Below are positions 25,101 to 36,262 of a stretch of 64,000 nt of DNA, piece by piece (position 1 is the first letter of the stretch; the number at the start of each line of letters is the position of its first letter). The position numbers and the translations under genes were made by a program. The notes beneath the pieces are model-generated. The model saw only the letters and a list, made by a program, of their open reading frames with translations, ran no database searches and had not been told where the DNA came from. The DNA comes from Zantedeschia hybrid cultivar (lineage: Eukaryota > Streptophyta > Magnoliopsida > Alismatales > Araceae): the NCBI GenBank assembly GCA_030544215.1, contig JARZZO010000013.1, positions 47,511,196 through 47,575,195 of the forward strand, read 5' to 3'.

Positions 25101-25333
25101 CCAGCATCTTCGACAACGCCTACTACAGCAACCTCGTCGCCAGCAAGGGGCTGCTCGCGTCCGACGAGGTGCTCTTCACTAATCCACAGTCTCGGGGCAC
25201 CGTCGTCGGCTTCGCCAACAACCCGGCCGACTTCTTCGCCGCCTTCACGGCGGGGATGGTGAAGCTGGGGAGGACGAATGTGAAGACGGGCAACCAGGGG
25301 GAGATCAGGAGGGACTGCTCGGCCTTCAACTGA
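22119..25333 (+). CDS. Class III secretory peroxidase (copy 2)
   Basis: Tandem paralogue of the gene at 12158 with the same apoplastic H2O2-dependent oxidase role. Exons 22119-22328, 24080-24271 and 24773-25333 have the same lengths as copy 1 (210, 192 and 561 bp) and the same phase-0 splice sites; introns are 1751 and 501 bp; product 320 aa. Signal peptide of about 23 residues, distal RLFFHDC with His65, proximal SGAHTVGFSHC with His192, and eight cysteines present. An in-frame ATG at 22044 would add 25 residues read through the CT repeat; the start at 22119 is preferred because it opens the signal peptide and matches copy 1. Against copy 1, exon 1 differs a lot, residues 135-215 differ at one site (141), and the last 105 residues differ at about 27. 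The substrate loops near the C-terminus have therefore diverged, which may mean different substrates. Confidence 0.95.
23282..23596 (+). mobile_element. TRIM-like mini LTR element in intron 1 of peroxidase copy 2
   Basis: Two direct repeats (about 23282-23392 and 23482-23596) share ATCAAACAAATAATG-type, ATGGTGCCTA and TTTNGAATGNC-like words. Directly after the first lies GATATTAGAGTCC, a decayed form of the initiator-methionine tRNA primer site TGGTATCAGAGCC. Directly before the second lies the purine tract GTGAAGGGG. The flanks are TAGGA and TAGAA (4 of 5 bases), consistent with a target duplication. Far too short to code, hence TRIM-like. Not present in copy 1. Confidence 0.6.
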
Positions 25334-25400
25334 ATCCCCCCCTCCTTTGTGCATGCATGGTGAAGGCAAAGAGAAGTATGAGAGGCAGGAAGTAGCAAAG

Positions 25401-25406
25401 AATAAA
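25401..25406 (+). terminator. Poly(A) signal AATAAA, peroxidase copy 2
   Basis: AATAAA 68 bases after the stop codon in a context shared with copy 1 (CAAAGAATAAAAA). Confidence 0.55.
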
Positions 25407-25720
25407 AAGGAGAAAACATTTGGATTTGATCTATAGATAATAATCCTTTTGTCTGGAAATCATTGTCTTGTGATGCAGGGGCCGAGATCCTTTGGTTAAA
25501 AAGTAAAAATCTCATAATAAGAATATTATATTTTATATTATACAAAAATATGATATTTTATAACATTTTTACATTGTTTCAAATGTATAACTTGTACAGG
25601 CGGGGCCTGAACTTGTACAATTTTCTAAGGGTTCTTGTAAATTTTTTTATACGTCTATCTATCCATATATTAATAAAAATGTATGAGCAATCAGCCATAT
25701 GTGTGGGATGTGCATGGGGT

Positions 25721-28095
25721 TGTTTAATTTGATATAAAATATTGTAAAACATTATAAATGCTAATATGTTATGTCTCATTAAATATGATATTTCACAGTA
25801 TTTTATGATATTTTACATCCAAAAAACATATGAAATAATAGGTTTTAATATGAAATTTCTAAGAATTGTATATGTATGAAAATTCTTTGATATTAAGTAT
25901 GCTAAAAAATGTTTGAAAGATTCATATCTTATAGGAAATCCCCCTCTTGTATTGGTGAGAATAACGGGGTTATATCATATAATGATCATACAAAGTGTCT
26001 TCTTAATTAGAAAAACCCAAACAAGATTTTCAGAATGTTTAACATGTAAGGTTCCTTGGGAAGGCACTTAATTACCAAAGCGCAGCTCAAAGCATTTTAG
26101 GGATAGCGAACTTGTGAATTCAAAATATTGAAATCTTTTGACACTAACGAATACTGTGGTCCAATAAGGCTGGACTGAGCATAGGGCACACACCACACAC
26201 CATAGAAGTTATATAATTAATGGAATAGTTGGCCATTAAGACAACATCAGTTTTATGCCTACAGGTCCATGTTACACAACTGCCACACAGGTGTTGCATT
26301 ACAAAAGTAGTATCTTTGTATGAGTTTCAGCCAATATCTTGTATGTAAAATATGAATTTTAATATAGTATATATTTTTAGTTTAATATTTTATAAATCTA
26401 TAATATTAATATTAAAATTAATACGAGATGTATTGAGACGAATGTCGACAAAGAGGAAGGCCTTTGCACTGTAAAATTTGTAGCGGTCAGAATCTGGAAC
26501 AGTTCTGACAACTGTCCGATTCGGCTTCCGACTACGCGATAGAATTCGTAAAAAAGAGAACGCACTACGTAAGGACCTGCAAGAGGAGAAAGGCAGTCAG
26601 AGGCCCCCTCGTCTAGGTGGAAGAACGACCCTCTGATACCTAAGTTAGACCCTTGCAGGAGAATGAGACGGCAAGGATAGAGTCCTTTAAGTGCAGAGTT
26701 GCATGTTAGAGCATACCTCTTTTTGGAGGGTGATGGATCCTTTATATAGAACTAGTAGGAGGCATTAGAGGATCTTCTAGCAACAACCAACTGGTGACCC
26801 ATGATTTGACCCTCCTGATTGAGGAGATCATAGATCTCCAGACTGGAAAGTACGATCCGCTCTCTTGATGAGAGACAGATTGTGGGAAAATGTCCTGAGT
26901 GGACAATTGCTTAATGTGGAGCTGAGATTCCTGCCCAAAGAGTGGCGGGAAGATTGAATCTTTTCGGACTTCTCAAGAAGTCAGGGTCTCTATCCAGAGC
27001 CCTTAAGAGGCTCCTCTCTGATTTTGTCACAAAGATGTATATGAAGATCTTGACTTTTCGGGAAGTAGGTTCTAGGGAAATTGAAATCTCGGTTGAGTTT
27101 TGTTAGGTTTTTATTGAGTGGCACCCCAGGTCTCTGCCTAGGAGCCTCGCTCTCTTCTTCTCTAGAAGTCGGTTCTCGAGAACCATTTCCTGCTGATTGA
27201 ACCGTAAGCCCCTGGGCTGTTCGTTGTTGAACCTTTTTGAGCCATAACCAACTTAGCCCTCTTCAAAATCTATCTTAATTTCAAGATGAACTTTCTGAGT
27301 TTAACATTCCTTAAGTTGTTTTGGGGAAGGTTTTGCTTAAGTAATTTTTGTTCTTTGAGATGGAATATTTTGAATGTTTTTTTCTATCTACGCTCATGTC
27401 AAGACATGCTTAGATATGTGAGCATCGAGCAGACGTTTTCTCATTCAACCCATGATCTCTCACAAGTATTTGCATCTCTTTTTTGGTGGGGCAGCTTTTT
27501 AAGAACATTAGTCATAAAAAAGATCTGACAATAAAACTTTAGACAACTAGAAATGACACTCATTAGTTGTCTTCAAGTCTGAACTTTGTCGTTCATTCTA
27601 TGAACAAACTTTCTGAAAAGCTTGTGTATACAGTAAATTTTACGTTACACCAAATGGACCTTAATAAGAGATTGTTTCCAATAGCTACATGATGGTTCTA
27701 CCCGTTACGGAGAATGTCCCCGTTGGAAAAGTTTTGGAAAATCAGCAGGATAAATGATAAGAAGTTTCTACTTTGGTGTCCATCTGCAGAGAGTTTAAAT
27801 ATGCCTCTGTCCACAAAATCAATTTCGAGCAATGGGTGCTCTGTTAGCATGCATCCATGGAAGGTTATGGAAGTTCTTCATATGCAATGGCGGATGCAAA
27901 AATTTTGTCTAATGGGGTCACTCGAATATTAGGTCATAAATATGATTTGGTCAGTGAGATTTTGGATTAAATCATATGGAGTCTTAGGTTAGACCAGTGA
28001 GATTTTGACTTGAATCAGTAGAATTTCATACTAGACTATTTTAGATTGAGTCTATAGATTTGACAAAATCCAATAAAATCTTATGACCACACTGA
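25721..28095. other. Intergenic region of transposon debris
   Basis: No host gene is recognised. The first part (25.73-25.86 kb) has repeated AAATATTGTAAAACATTATAA and ATGATATTT words also seen at 37.26 and 39.57 kb, suggesting an AT-rich DNA-transposon family. The middle holds a gypsy LTR relic. Short frames at 27286-27932 match nothing known to me. Confidence 0.5.
26440..27270 (-). mobile_element. Relic of a gypsy LTR
   Basis: The reverse complement contains CTTAGGTATCAGAGGGTC, GGGGGCCTCTGACTG and CTCCTCTTGCAGG in that order, as in the 3' half of the LTRs at 40187 and 58264 (CTTAGGCATCAGAGAG, GGCCCCTTAACGG, CTTTTGTAGGAAC). It is probably a decayed solo LTR of a Tat-type element; borders are approximate. 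Confidence 0.4.
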
Positions 28096-28335
28096 ATGAA
28101 CACTGAATCCACCACTGTTCATATGGCAGAACAGGGAGACTCAAGATGGGTGTGCCCGATACGACTTCCATTTCCCCTGTGGGATGTGGAGGTTTTTTGT
28201 GCAATCGCTTCCAAGTTTGGCATCATGAAGGAGGTGGATAATCAAACAATCAGGTGGGAGAACTTGGAGTATGCAACAATCCGGATAGAAATAGTGGATG
28301 ACATGATTATTCCAAACCATATCAAGGTTGTATAG
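28096..28335 (+). pseudogene. Fragment of a DUF4283-type protein (LINE ORF1-like)
   Basis: The 79-aa frame reads RLPFPLWDVEVFCAIASKFG, then MKEVDNQTIRWENLEYATIR and IEIVDD. This follows the DUF4283 pattern: a (L/V)P.xLW stretch, an aromatic residue, a glycine, then VD..T and A.I.(V/I). That domain is typical of ORF1 of plant non-LTR retrotransposons and of related host-gene fragments. No zinc knuckle or reverse transcriptase is seen next to it. It lies 390 bp before LSM6 on the same strand and is probably not part of that gene. Confidence 0.5.
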
Positions 28336-28723
28336 GGAGATACTAGTTTGTGAGTAGCAATTTCCACTGAGGAATTCTCATTTTTTATTTTCATCTTTTA
28401 AATAACTGTTAATCGGAATAACTTATTTCTCAATTTTAAACAAACATGTTACAAGAGCAAATTAGAAAATGAAAAATCCTTAATAGGACAGCGTTAAAAT
28501 CGATTTCAACAGCACGGAGGTGCCAACATAAAAGGGACAAGAATGCAATATGCAGATATCTCCCCCGGAAAATTAATATTTGCAAGCTATCCACTGACAA
28601 GGGGCTTTATGAAATTAACCACTACCTCGACAAAGGCTACCTGCGTAGCGCCAGAGGAGAAGGGTTTTTGTAGACCACTTTCGAAAGGGAGCTCACCCGC
28701 GGGGAACAGGGAGGAGGAGAGCC

Positions 28724-31700
28724 ATGAGCACCGGCGGCGGAGGGGAGAAGGGCGGAGGGGGGTTGGTGAAGACCCCGGCGGACTTCCTCAAGTCGATACG
28801 GGGGCGGCCCGTTGTCGTCAAGCTCAACTCCGGCGTCGACTACAGAGGTAGGGCTTCCTTCGGCGCCTCCCTCATAACCCGTTTCATCCGTTTCCTGCTG
28901 CTGAATCGTGTTTGATTTCTAGGGTTCTGTTGTTATGATTTGCAATTCCATGTCATTTGCATTGCTTCTTTGGGGGTCGGTTTGGTGTGCCGTGAGATGC
29001 TGTAAAATGTGGTAGAATAGTGAAAAATGTTGTTTTTCTTGTGTTTGGGGTGCCGTAAATTGTTTTTTTCCATGCGTTTGGGAGTGCGGTAAATTGCTAG
29101 GTTTCGAACTTGTGCTGATTCATGTGGTACGAAAGCCAAAAGCGAGGGTTTTGCTTTCGCCGATTAAAAATTGGTGATTTCACACGGTTATTTTATAGGG
29201 TTTTACTTCAAACTGTTATGAACCTTTGTCCTTTCCCAAAACCTAGGCATTGAGGTAGGAGGTCCTTTTCCTTATATGCTGGTCCAACTCTGTGTAGAAT
29301 CTAATGTTGAACAAAAGTCACTAGCAACTCTAGTTGGTTGAGAGACTCACACTCTCTCTGGGTGCTCACACCACCCACCCGTAACAATACCTCCCCCTTT
29401 ACCATGCTGACGCCCTCATCAGTTAGGTGCCGATTGAAGTTACACCCGTTCATGCACAGCAGGTAAAGGGTGTATTGATACATCACATTGAACCGACAAA
29501 GGTTGGGCTCAGACACCATTCATTATGAACTTTTGTCCTTCCCCAAAACCTAGGATTGAGGTAGGAGGTCCTTTTTCTTATAAGCTGGTCCAACTCTGTA
29601 TATTAATGTGGAACTAAAGTCACTAGCAACTCTAGTTGGTTGAGGACTCACACTTCCTTTGGGTGCTCACACCACCATCCTGTAACACAAACCAAACGAA
29701 CCATTAGCGTGATTCCATTTACGATGTTTCCATTTAGGTGCGTAGCATTTTCTTCTCTTTATCTTGTTCACAGCAAACAAGAAAAAAAAATGTTTTTGGC
29801 TGGAGGGCAATGTTGCTTTTTGTTTTTTGTTTTGATGCTTGCGGCAACTATTTTACCACATTCCGGAGTACCAGAAAAGTACCTGGAAAATTTCTTTTTT
29901 CCAATATACCTTGTCCCTTAATTGTAGTGTTTGCATGCGGAATTCTTTGGCCACCCTCTGGGAATATTAGAGGCCCCTTTAGGACATTCATTCATCAGTG
30001 GGTCCCTCGATTTTCATACAATATTCGATTGGTATAGGCTACTTTGGTTAGCTTTCCTAGATGGTTCCTTTTTTTTTCCTCATATGCTTGTATACTGTTG
30101 CTTTCTCATGGCATATCATGTGAGATACCAATAGCCAACATTTGTATGGTGTTTGCTTTTGTCAGTGTTTGATGTGTTACTTGTTTGTTTCCAATCAAAA
30201 TGGTGGAGGGAGGGAGGGTGGAAGAGGTGTGATACTTGTTGTCAGAATCAGTATATGAATATTGCGTGTTGTGGCAAACTGGGAACCCCTTACTCAAAGT
30301 TACTGCCAAATTCCCTCTTTTTCTGAACAGATAATGCATATGAGAAAAAATTTGGGATATTTGGAAACTGCGTTGATTAAAGCAATAACACGCACAAGAA
30401 AATTTTCTGTCAACAAGTTTTTCTCAGAGAAGGTTTGAAAGTTATGGGGACTATATCCATGACAAGGGCACCACCCAAACAAAATATTTTGAAAAGTAGA
30501 TAAACACATTCCATTTAGATAACATGTCAAGAGTTTCAATTGCAATGATAAGATGGGAACAATGGCCAAACATTACATCATGGTGATTTAAGAATTGTGC
30601 CTGTGACTGTGAAACAATTCAGATGAGGAATGTTTTCAATATGTGTGTTTCATAGCTAGTAATTTGAGGTCCCTCTGTGCTAATGAGTTTATCCAACATG
30701 TCATTTCTTTAAGAAGCTGTTCATATTTTGAACTTTGTACAGCTTTTGTGACATAGAACAATGGTCAGGCTGAATGTTAGTGGGCTACTGGGCTGAAGGT
30801 GTTCAGGTTATCTGGCTTTGATTAATGGTCCTGAAGGAGAGAGAGAGAGGCAGTTGGATACAAGAACATTATCAGAGAACTACCGAGGGAAACAGGACCT
30901 GTGGAGGAGGGATGATATCTATGGCCTTGCTTCTCTCCAAAAGGAGATTGGTTGGTCTTTTGCTAGTGCTCCTGAAGGAGGAAGTCAGTCTAATATTATA
31001 ATCTTTTACTGGATCCATGTGGAGAGGGAAACAATATTGTTATTGAAGCAGGCATTCTTTGATCTCATTTATAACGAATGGGTTTCAATAATGCCAAATT
31101 AATCCTTAAAACCCTAATTAATTCAGAGGACTGAAATACTTCTAACAAACAAATAAAATGCAATAAGGCCCAGCATAAGAAAATGGCAGAAATTTATAAT
31201 ATAGTGAAATAAAACTCTAAATAAATGGCTGCTGATTTTCTCTTTGCCTCCACATGATCCACATTCGTCAAATGACGATAATGTGTGTGCAAATTCAATC
31301 TCAACCATCTTTTGCATACAGAAATCCTGCTCATGTGTCATCTCGATTGAGATGATCAACCTAATTGGTAGGAGTAGCAGGAAAACTTGGGAAACAGGGC
31401 TACTGCTTACATGGTAACATATATTAGGAATCCTAGCTTGGAACACTTATGGAGTAGGAGATATGCACATAAAAGGACAGAACTCTTTTTTCTTAAACCT
31501 CTTGTTTGTAACAAATTGAGCTTGAGATTTATACTACAGTTGATTGACAACATCCATGAACATGCGATGATTGGTGGCTGTTCTAATTGACCCATAAAAA
31601 GAGGAGAAAAGGAAATCCGTGTGTTTCCAGTTGACATGGTCTTTTATATTGCCTTATCTCATCAATACAGTTGTCAACTCAAGCATACTTGGTCCATGAA

Positions 31701-34700
31701 TGCCTAAGTGCGTAGGCTGGACGTTCACAATCAAGCAGTCAGGGGAGAGACCTCATAGACAAGGAGATAAACATTTGTAGAGAAGGGAGAAGAGAGGACG
31801 GGGACACATGGAACTTGAGAATGGTGAGAGGACAACGAAAGGGACTCAACCTTTCTTATCTGTCGTACTTGCCAGAAGGACTGTGCTTCATTGTCTCATC
31901 ATTGCAAGGGGTCATATGAGATGATACTAATGGCCACAAGGAGTTCCAAGTTTGGTGATGGTGGTGAATTGGGCTTGGCGCCTAATCATGACCATTATAG
32001 CGAGAGGTGAATCTTGTTGTCTGTGTATGAGTGCCTTATTGTCAATGCCCAAGATTAGTTTGTCGAGGAGAGACAAAGTTAGAGACAACAAAGAAAATGA
32101 TGAGGAAGATGAGATCGATTGATATCAAGAACTAGGGAAGAGGAGAATCTTAGGGTTAGGTCCTGTCCTAATGGACCCAATTTGATCGGCCCATGAACTC
32201 ACCTAGGCACTACCTAGGCATTTAGACTCGCCTAGGAGTGCTTACTTAGCACCTAAGCTCGCTTTTTCAAGGCTCAGAAAGGTGTTCAACCACCTAGGCT
32301 TTGTAAAAAAAGCCTTGTCACCGACAAGTTTGCTGATTCGAGGATCCGTATTAGATTGTATCTTCCCAGATACAAGTCGGATCCAATTCGACTCGGGATG
32401 ACTTACCTTATTAATTGATATAAAAAGTGTAATTTTACTTATAAAATGGGAAAAACTCAACTTAAAACAACCCATTATACATGTATGAGTCGATACGATC
32501 CGGTCCGACTCGGGGCATGCTAGAGGATTGGATTCACCTAGATACGAGTTGACTTGTACACGTCGGCACGATGTGGTATGATATGGCAAACCATGGTCGC
32601 CAAAGCAGTGTCTAGATGTTGCCTTGACAACTATGCTCATCAACCTTGAGCTGTCTTAGGAACTGAAAGCCCAAGTCATACAGATTTTAACAGTTTTCTG
32701 CATGGTTACTAGCCCAAAGCCAATCCCCTATTTGTTTCACCAAACCCCTACATGTACTAGTTGGCTTGCAGGGATGAGTGCTTTTTGCTGAGGCTTATGG
32801 GTGTAAATCAGTTGAGTCGAGCTAGGTTGGGCTTTGCTCAAGCTTGGTTCATGTGCTTAGTATTGAGCCTAAGTTTGTCTCAAACTTGAATGAGTTTCTT
32901 AGTCCACTTTCAAACTCAGCTTGTTTTCCCCTATTGAGTTCTACTTGGACTCATTTAATTTGATCTAAATTGAGTGTTTGGCCTACTATGACCTGTTGCA
33001 CATGTGGATGCAGAGTAGTTGGAAGGGTTTGGATGTCATTGTCTAGAACTTGTAGCATTAAATCAACCCCCCCTCTCTCTCTCTCACACACACCCGCATA
33101 CCCACCCCAACACCCACCCACCACAAATCACCCAAGGTGGGACATGACTAAATAATTCCCCATGGAATGAAAAGATTAGGGATGTAAATGGTAACCGGTA
33201 GCCCGATTATCCGACCGTTCGTTAGTTTGTAGGTCAATTAATGGATAGTCTTTTTAAACCAATATGCATAGTGGATAAGGTAATGGATATAATTTTTTTC
33301 TGACCGATACATATGGTACACTAAGATCTGATTATCCGGATGATTGTTAGCTTATAAGATAGTTAGTGGATAGCATTCTTAAACCGATAGCTTTGCGGAT
33401 ACGGTCATGGATCTACCCTAGATCAGCACCGAATCTGACCTGTTTGTATCCCTAGAAAAGATGCAGGTATACAAAGGGATTGAGGTGTTTCAATGGTTAA
33501 AATAAGGAGTGGAAAAGTTTATTAGAGGCATGCATAAATCTTTTATTCTTTTTTTTTGTGAAAAAAGTGCCTAGAGCTCTCTGGTAGAGCTGCCTTTTTA
33601 TTTCTTCCTCTTTGTCCGAAAAAAGGTGTACTGGCACTCCCTACTTTATGGAGACTTATTTTTCCTCTGTGTCATAAAAATTTTTAGAATATTAAGTTGA
33701 CCCCCTTGTTTTACCATTCCACCTTTTAGCTTGCGAGTATAACTGTAATACTTTAAAAGTTAAAGTCTTTATGACCTTTATACTTTAACATTTAAAGTAT
33801 TAAAGTCTTTAAGTGTTAAAGACTTAGAATTAGAGAATTAAAGCATTATATGAGTGTTATGTTGTTTAGGTGTTTAAGACTTTAGTCCTTAATCTTTAAT
33901 TCTTTAAGTCCTAAATATCTTTAATCTTAAAAATCAAAGACTTAAGGTGCTAACTTGTGTTATATTTGGAGTCAATCTTCAAGATGATATTGCATGCAAC
34001 AACAGATACACAACACCTCTACGTTCTGAGCTGATCTTTGATTCTTGGAGCACAACATCCGGGTGAAGTCCGACTTAGACTCTTTAGACGCCCTCTGCAA
34101 CCTCGGCTGGCACAACATCGATACCATCCTTTTTGGACCACCACCCACGAGCTCTTCGTCGCCGCCATTGCCCTCCCTGCATCCCAGGCCATTCTCTCCT
34201 GTAGTGTTGCCTTCTACCGGTGCGACTGCAAGGCCACCACCTTCCGCTGTTCCTTCCTCTCAGACGTCTCCAAGGACCTCTTCGTGTATGGATCTTGTGG
34301 GTCCTAACAGATCTCACCATCCCTTCCAAGAGGACAATGTCATGTTCGAGGTCATATTGGGTGTGTGCTTCACGGAGCTCCACGTGGGTTTTTTCTGGAT
34401 GCCAGAGGCATGGTTGGCTTGGCAGTATCGGCTGATACCGGTACGTATCAGCCAATACATATTGGTATCGGTGGGTACCGATACTGATACGGGGTATCTT
34501 GATACCACCCTTTACTTAAAAAAAGTAAAAAAATCATTGTTATTGGCTGGCACCAGGCGAAATGGGCAGGTACCGGGCTGGTATGCCTGATACTGGTACC
34601 AGTATGTATCGATATTGTTACCCACCGGTACTTGTACCGATATTGGTATTGCCATCCTTCGGTAGAGGTGGTGGCGATGCTGCTTTCTTAGGAGGCCATG

Positions 34701-36262
34701 ACGGTGAAGGAGTTCGTAGAGTTGGCGATTGGGATGTCGGATGGGAAGCGGCGGTCGAAGCCCAAGTGGGCAGGCATAAGTAGGAAGATTCAGCAGCGTT
34801 TGTGGTGATGGGACGAACAGGACAAGGGGAGTAAACTTGATATTCTAAAAGTTTTGATGACATTGAGGAGGGAAAAATAAGTCTCTTCATAAAGTAGGCA
34901 GCTACCGGTACGCTTTTCTCTGACAGGGTGGAGGAAATGAAGGGGCAGCTCTGCCAGTGAGTTCCGGACAGATTTCCCTTCCTTTTCAACTTTTTTAAAA
35001 TAACTTTAGCAGTTATGCTTATATACTTTGAAATTTAAAGAAAGGGGATAAACGAGCCAAGCTCAACAATGTTCAAGCTTGGCTCACTTATGAAATAGGC
35101 CAAAAATGTGTTCATACTTGAGCTTGTTTAACAACATTGGCCAAGCCTATTTTGAGCTCAAACTTAAGTTGTTCACCAGTGTACTTGTTCACTTGCACCC
35201 CTGCTGAGGCGAATTGGTTGATCGTGGCGCCTAGGGAAGTGCATATAAAACAAATGCATCCCAACTTAAGCTCTACTTTTAAGAGAAATGATCAGTACTA
35301 GATATTGAGTTTGTAACCTGTGGGTCGTCCTGGAAGTACTTCATCCCCATTATTGTCAGGGATGTGCCATTTTTCTTTACTACCATATAATTGGTGGTCC
35401 ATTCGACCTTTTATTTCAAAAGAAGAAGAAAAAAATCCCATGAAAGGCACGTGTGGGTACAGTCTGAGATAATATCATGTAAAAGTATAAATGATAAAAG
35501 GAGACATATTAGGTTTAGTTTCCCAGAAGATCTCTAGTGCCAGAGGAATAAATATCAAAGCAAAATAAAATGAGGTCGCACATACATGGCAATAAGCAGG
35601 TTAGAGAACAATGCAACTAGAGATCAAGATGAAACCTTAGGCTTCAATCTTAGGGTCTTTGATTCTAATCTTCTCTCAACCAGTAAATTCTATCTAGGGC
35701 AAGATTTGTCACTACTAACAGTCGTTTAGGATGTAGTTTAACCCTTTTCACCAAGTTTCCTTGGGTCTTTATTACAATTGGAGTCCCATGAATAATTGGT
35801 TTTGTAGCTAGCTTCATGCCTGATCTTGTATCCCCAAGTCTATTGGTGCCTATTTTTATGTCTTTGTCCCCTGCAACTATTTAACCTGCCCTTTTATATC
35901 AGGTGCCTCCTTTGTGCTTGGTTTTTCATTATTACGTGTAAGCATAGCACTAAAAACCTTCTGGTGCATCTTCCTGGTTTAACTATCAGTCAAAAAAATG
36001 TGCAGGTATTCTAGCGTGTTTAGATGGATACATGAATATTGCCATGGAACAAACTGAAGAGTATGTGAATGGTCAACTGAAGAACAAATATGGGGATGCT
36101 TTTATTAGAGGAAACAACGGTAATTGTCAGTTGATGCTGTTTCCATATTCTCTTACATCCAACTAACATGTTTGAATTGGTGTGTTTCTGAATTTTTGTA
36201 ACAACATTGTTGCAGTTCTCTATATCAGCACTACAAAGAGGACCGTTGCAGATGGTGCGTAG
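28724..36262 (+). CDS. LSM6: U6 snRNA-associated Sm-like protein LSm6
   Basis: LSm6 is one of seven Sm-fold proteins in the cytoplasmic LSm1-7 ring (binds deadenylated mRNA 3' ends and promotes decapping) and the nuclear LSm2-8 ring (binds the U6 snRNA tail for splicing). Exons: 28724-28847, 36006-36119 and 36216-36262, with phase-1 GT-AG introns of 7158 and 96 bp; product 94 aa against about 91 for other plant LSm6 proteins. After a Gly-rich N-terminus (residues 1-13) comes KTPADFLKSIRGRPVVVKL. The Sm1 motif follows, with SGVDYRG and LACLDGYMNIAMEQTEEYV split around the intron 1 junction, then the Sm2 motif FIRGNNVLYIST, with the split at RGNN/V. Translation across both junctions restores the family sequence without gaps, which fixes the splice sites. 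The exons are conserved; the extra length comes from the glycine run. Confidence 0.95.
29217..29692 (+). repeat. Direct repeat in LSM6 intron 1
   Basis: Blocks 29217-29390 and 29524-29692 are near-identical, with words such as CCCAAAACCTAGG, ATTGAGGTAGGAGGTCC and GTCACTAGCAACTC. The 130 bp between end with AGACACCATTC. This looks like part of an old non-coding transposon; the family is not recognised. Confidence 0.7.
33066..33125 (+). repeat. (CT)n(CA)n low-complexity tract
   Basis: CCCCCCTCTCTCTCTCTC followed by ACACACACCC and several CCACCC words, inside LSM6 intron 1. Confidence 0.8.
33174..33457. mobile_element. MITE-like element with TAGGGATGTAAATGG end
   Basis: The left end TAGGGATGTAAATGG and the right end GTTTGTATCCCTAG are inverted. 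Two internal sub-blocks (TTAGTTTGTAGGTCA and TTAGCTTATAAGATA, each followed by GATAG and TTAAACCGATA-like words) show that the interior itself is a duplicated unit. Same family as 3861-4048. Confidence 0.55.
34030..34890 (+). pseudogene. GC-rich coding-like relic inside LSM6 intron 1, unidentified
   Basis: Two stretches (34030-34310 and 34670-34870) are much more GC-rich than the intron around them and read like coding sequence. Frames include LDALCNLGWHNIDTILFGPP and, after the foldback at 34410-34657, MTVKEFVELAIGMSDGKRR with KPKWAGISRKIQQRLWW, followed by a stop. I do not recognise the protein. It could be a captured or retroposed gene fragment later split by the foldback. No intact gene remains. 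Confidence 0.35.
34410..34657. repeat. Foldback element built of GGTACC/GATACC words
   Basis: The left arm has CAGTATCGGCTGATACCGG, CATATTGGTATCGG and GGTACCGATACTGATAC; the right arm has CTGATACTGGTACCAG, TATCGATATTG and CGGTACTTGTACCGATATTGG. The arms are inverted around a short AT-rich centre, and many words are themselves palindromic. MITE-like and non-coding. Confidence 0.6.

Larger units (their letters stand above)
18740..25720 (+). repeat. Segmental tandem duplication, right block
   Basis: Second copy of the block at 9155-16660, with the same order of upstream landmarks, CT-rich leader, three exons and 3' flank. Upstream it carries extra repeats (the AT microsatellite and a foldback). 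In intron 1 it has gained a small LTR element that copy 1 lacks. Confidence 0.8.

Noticed and set aside
30818..31102. 94-aa open frame within LSM6 intron 1
   Set aside because: Low-complexity start, no family resemblance and no splice context linking it to LSM6.
34084..34455. 123-aa minus-strand frame rich in Arg and Trp
   Set aside because: Its composition is what the reverse of a GC-rich Pro/Ser frame gives; no domain recognised.
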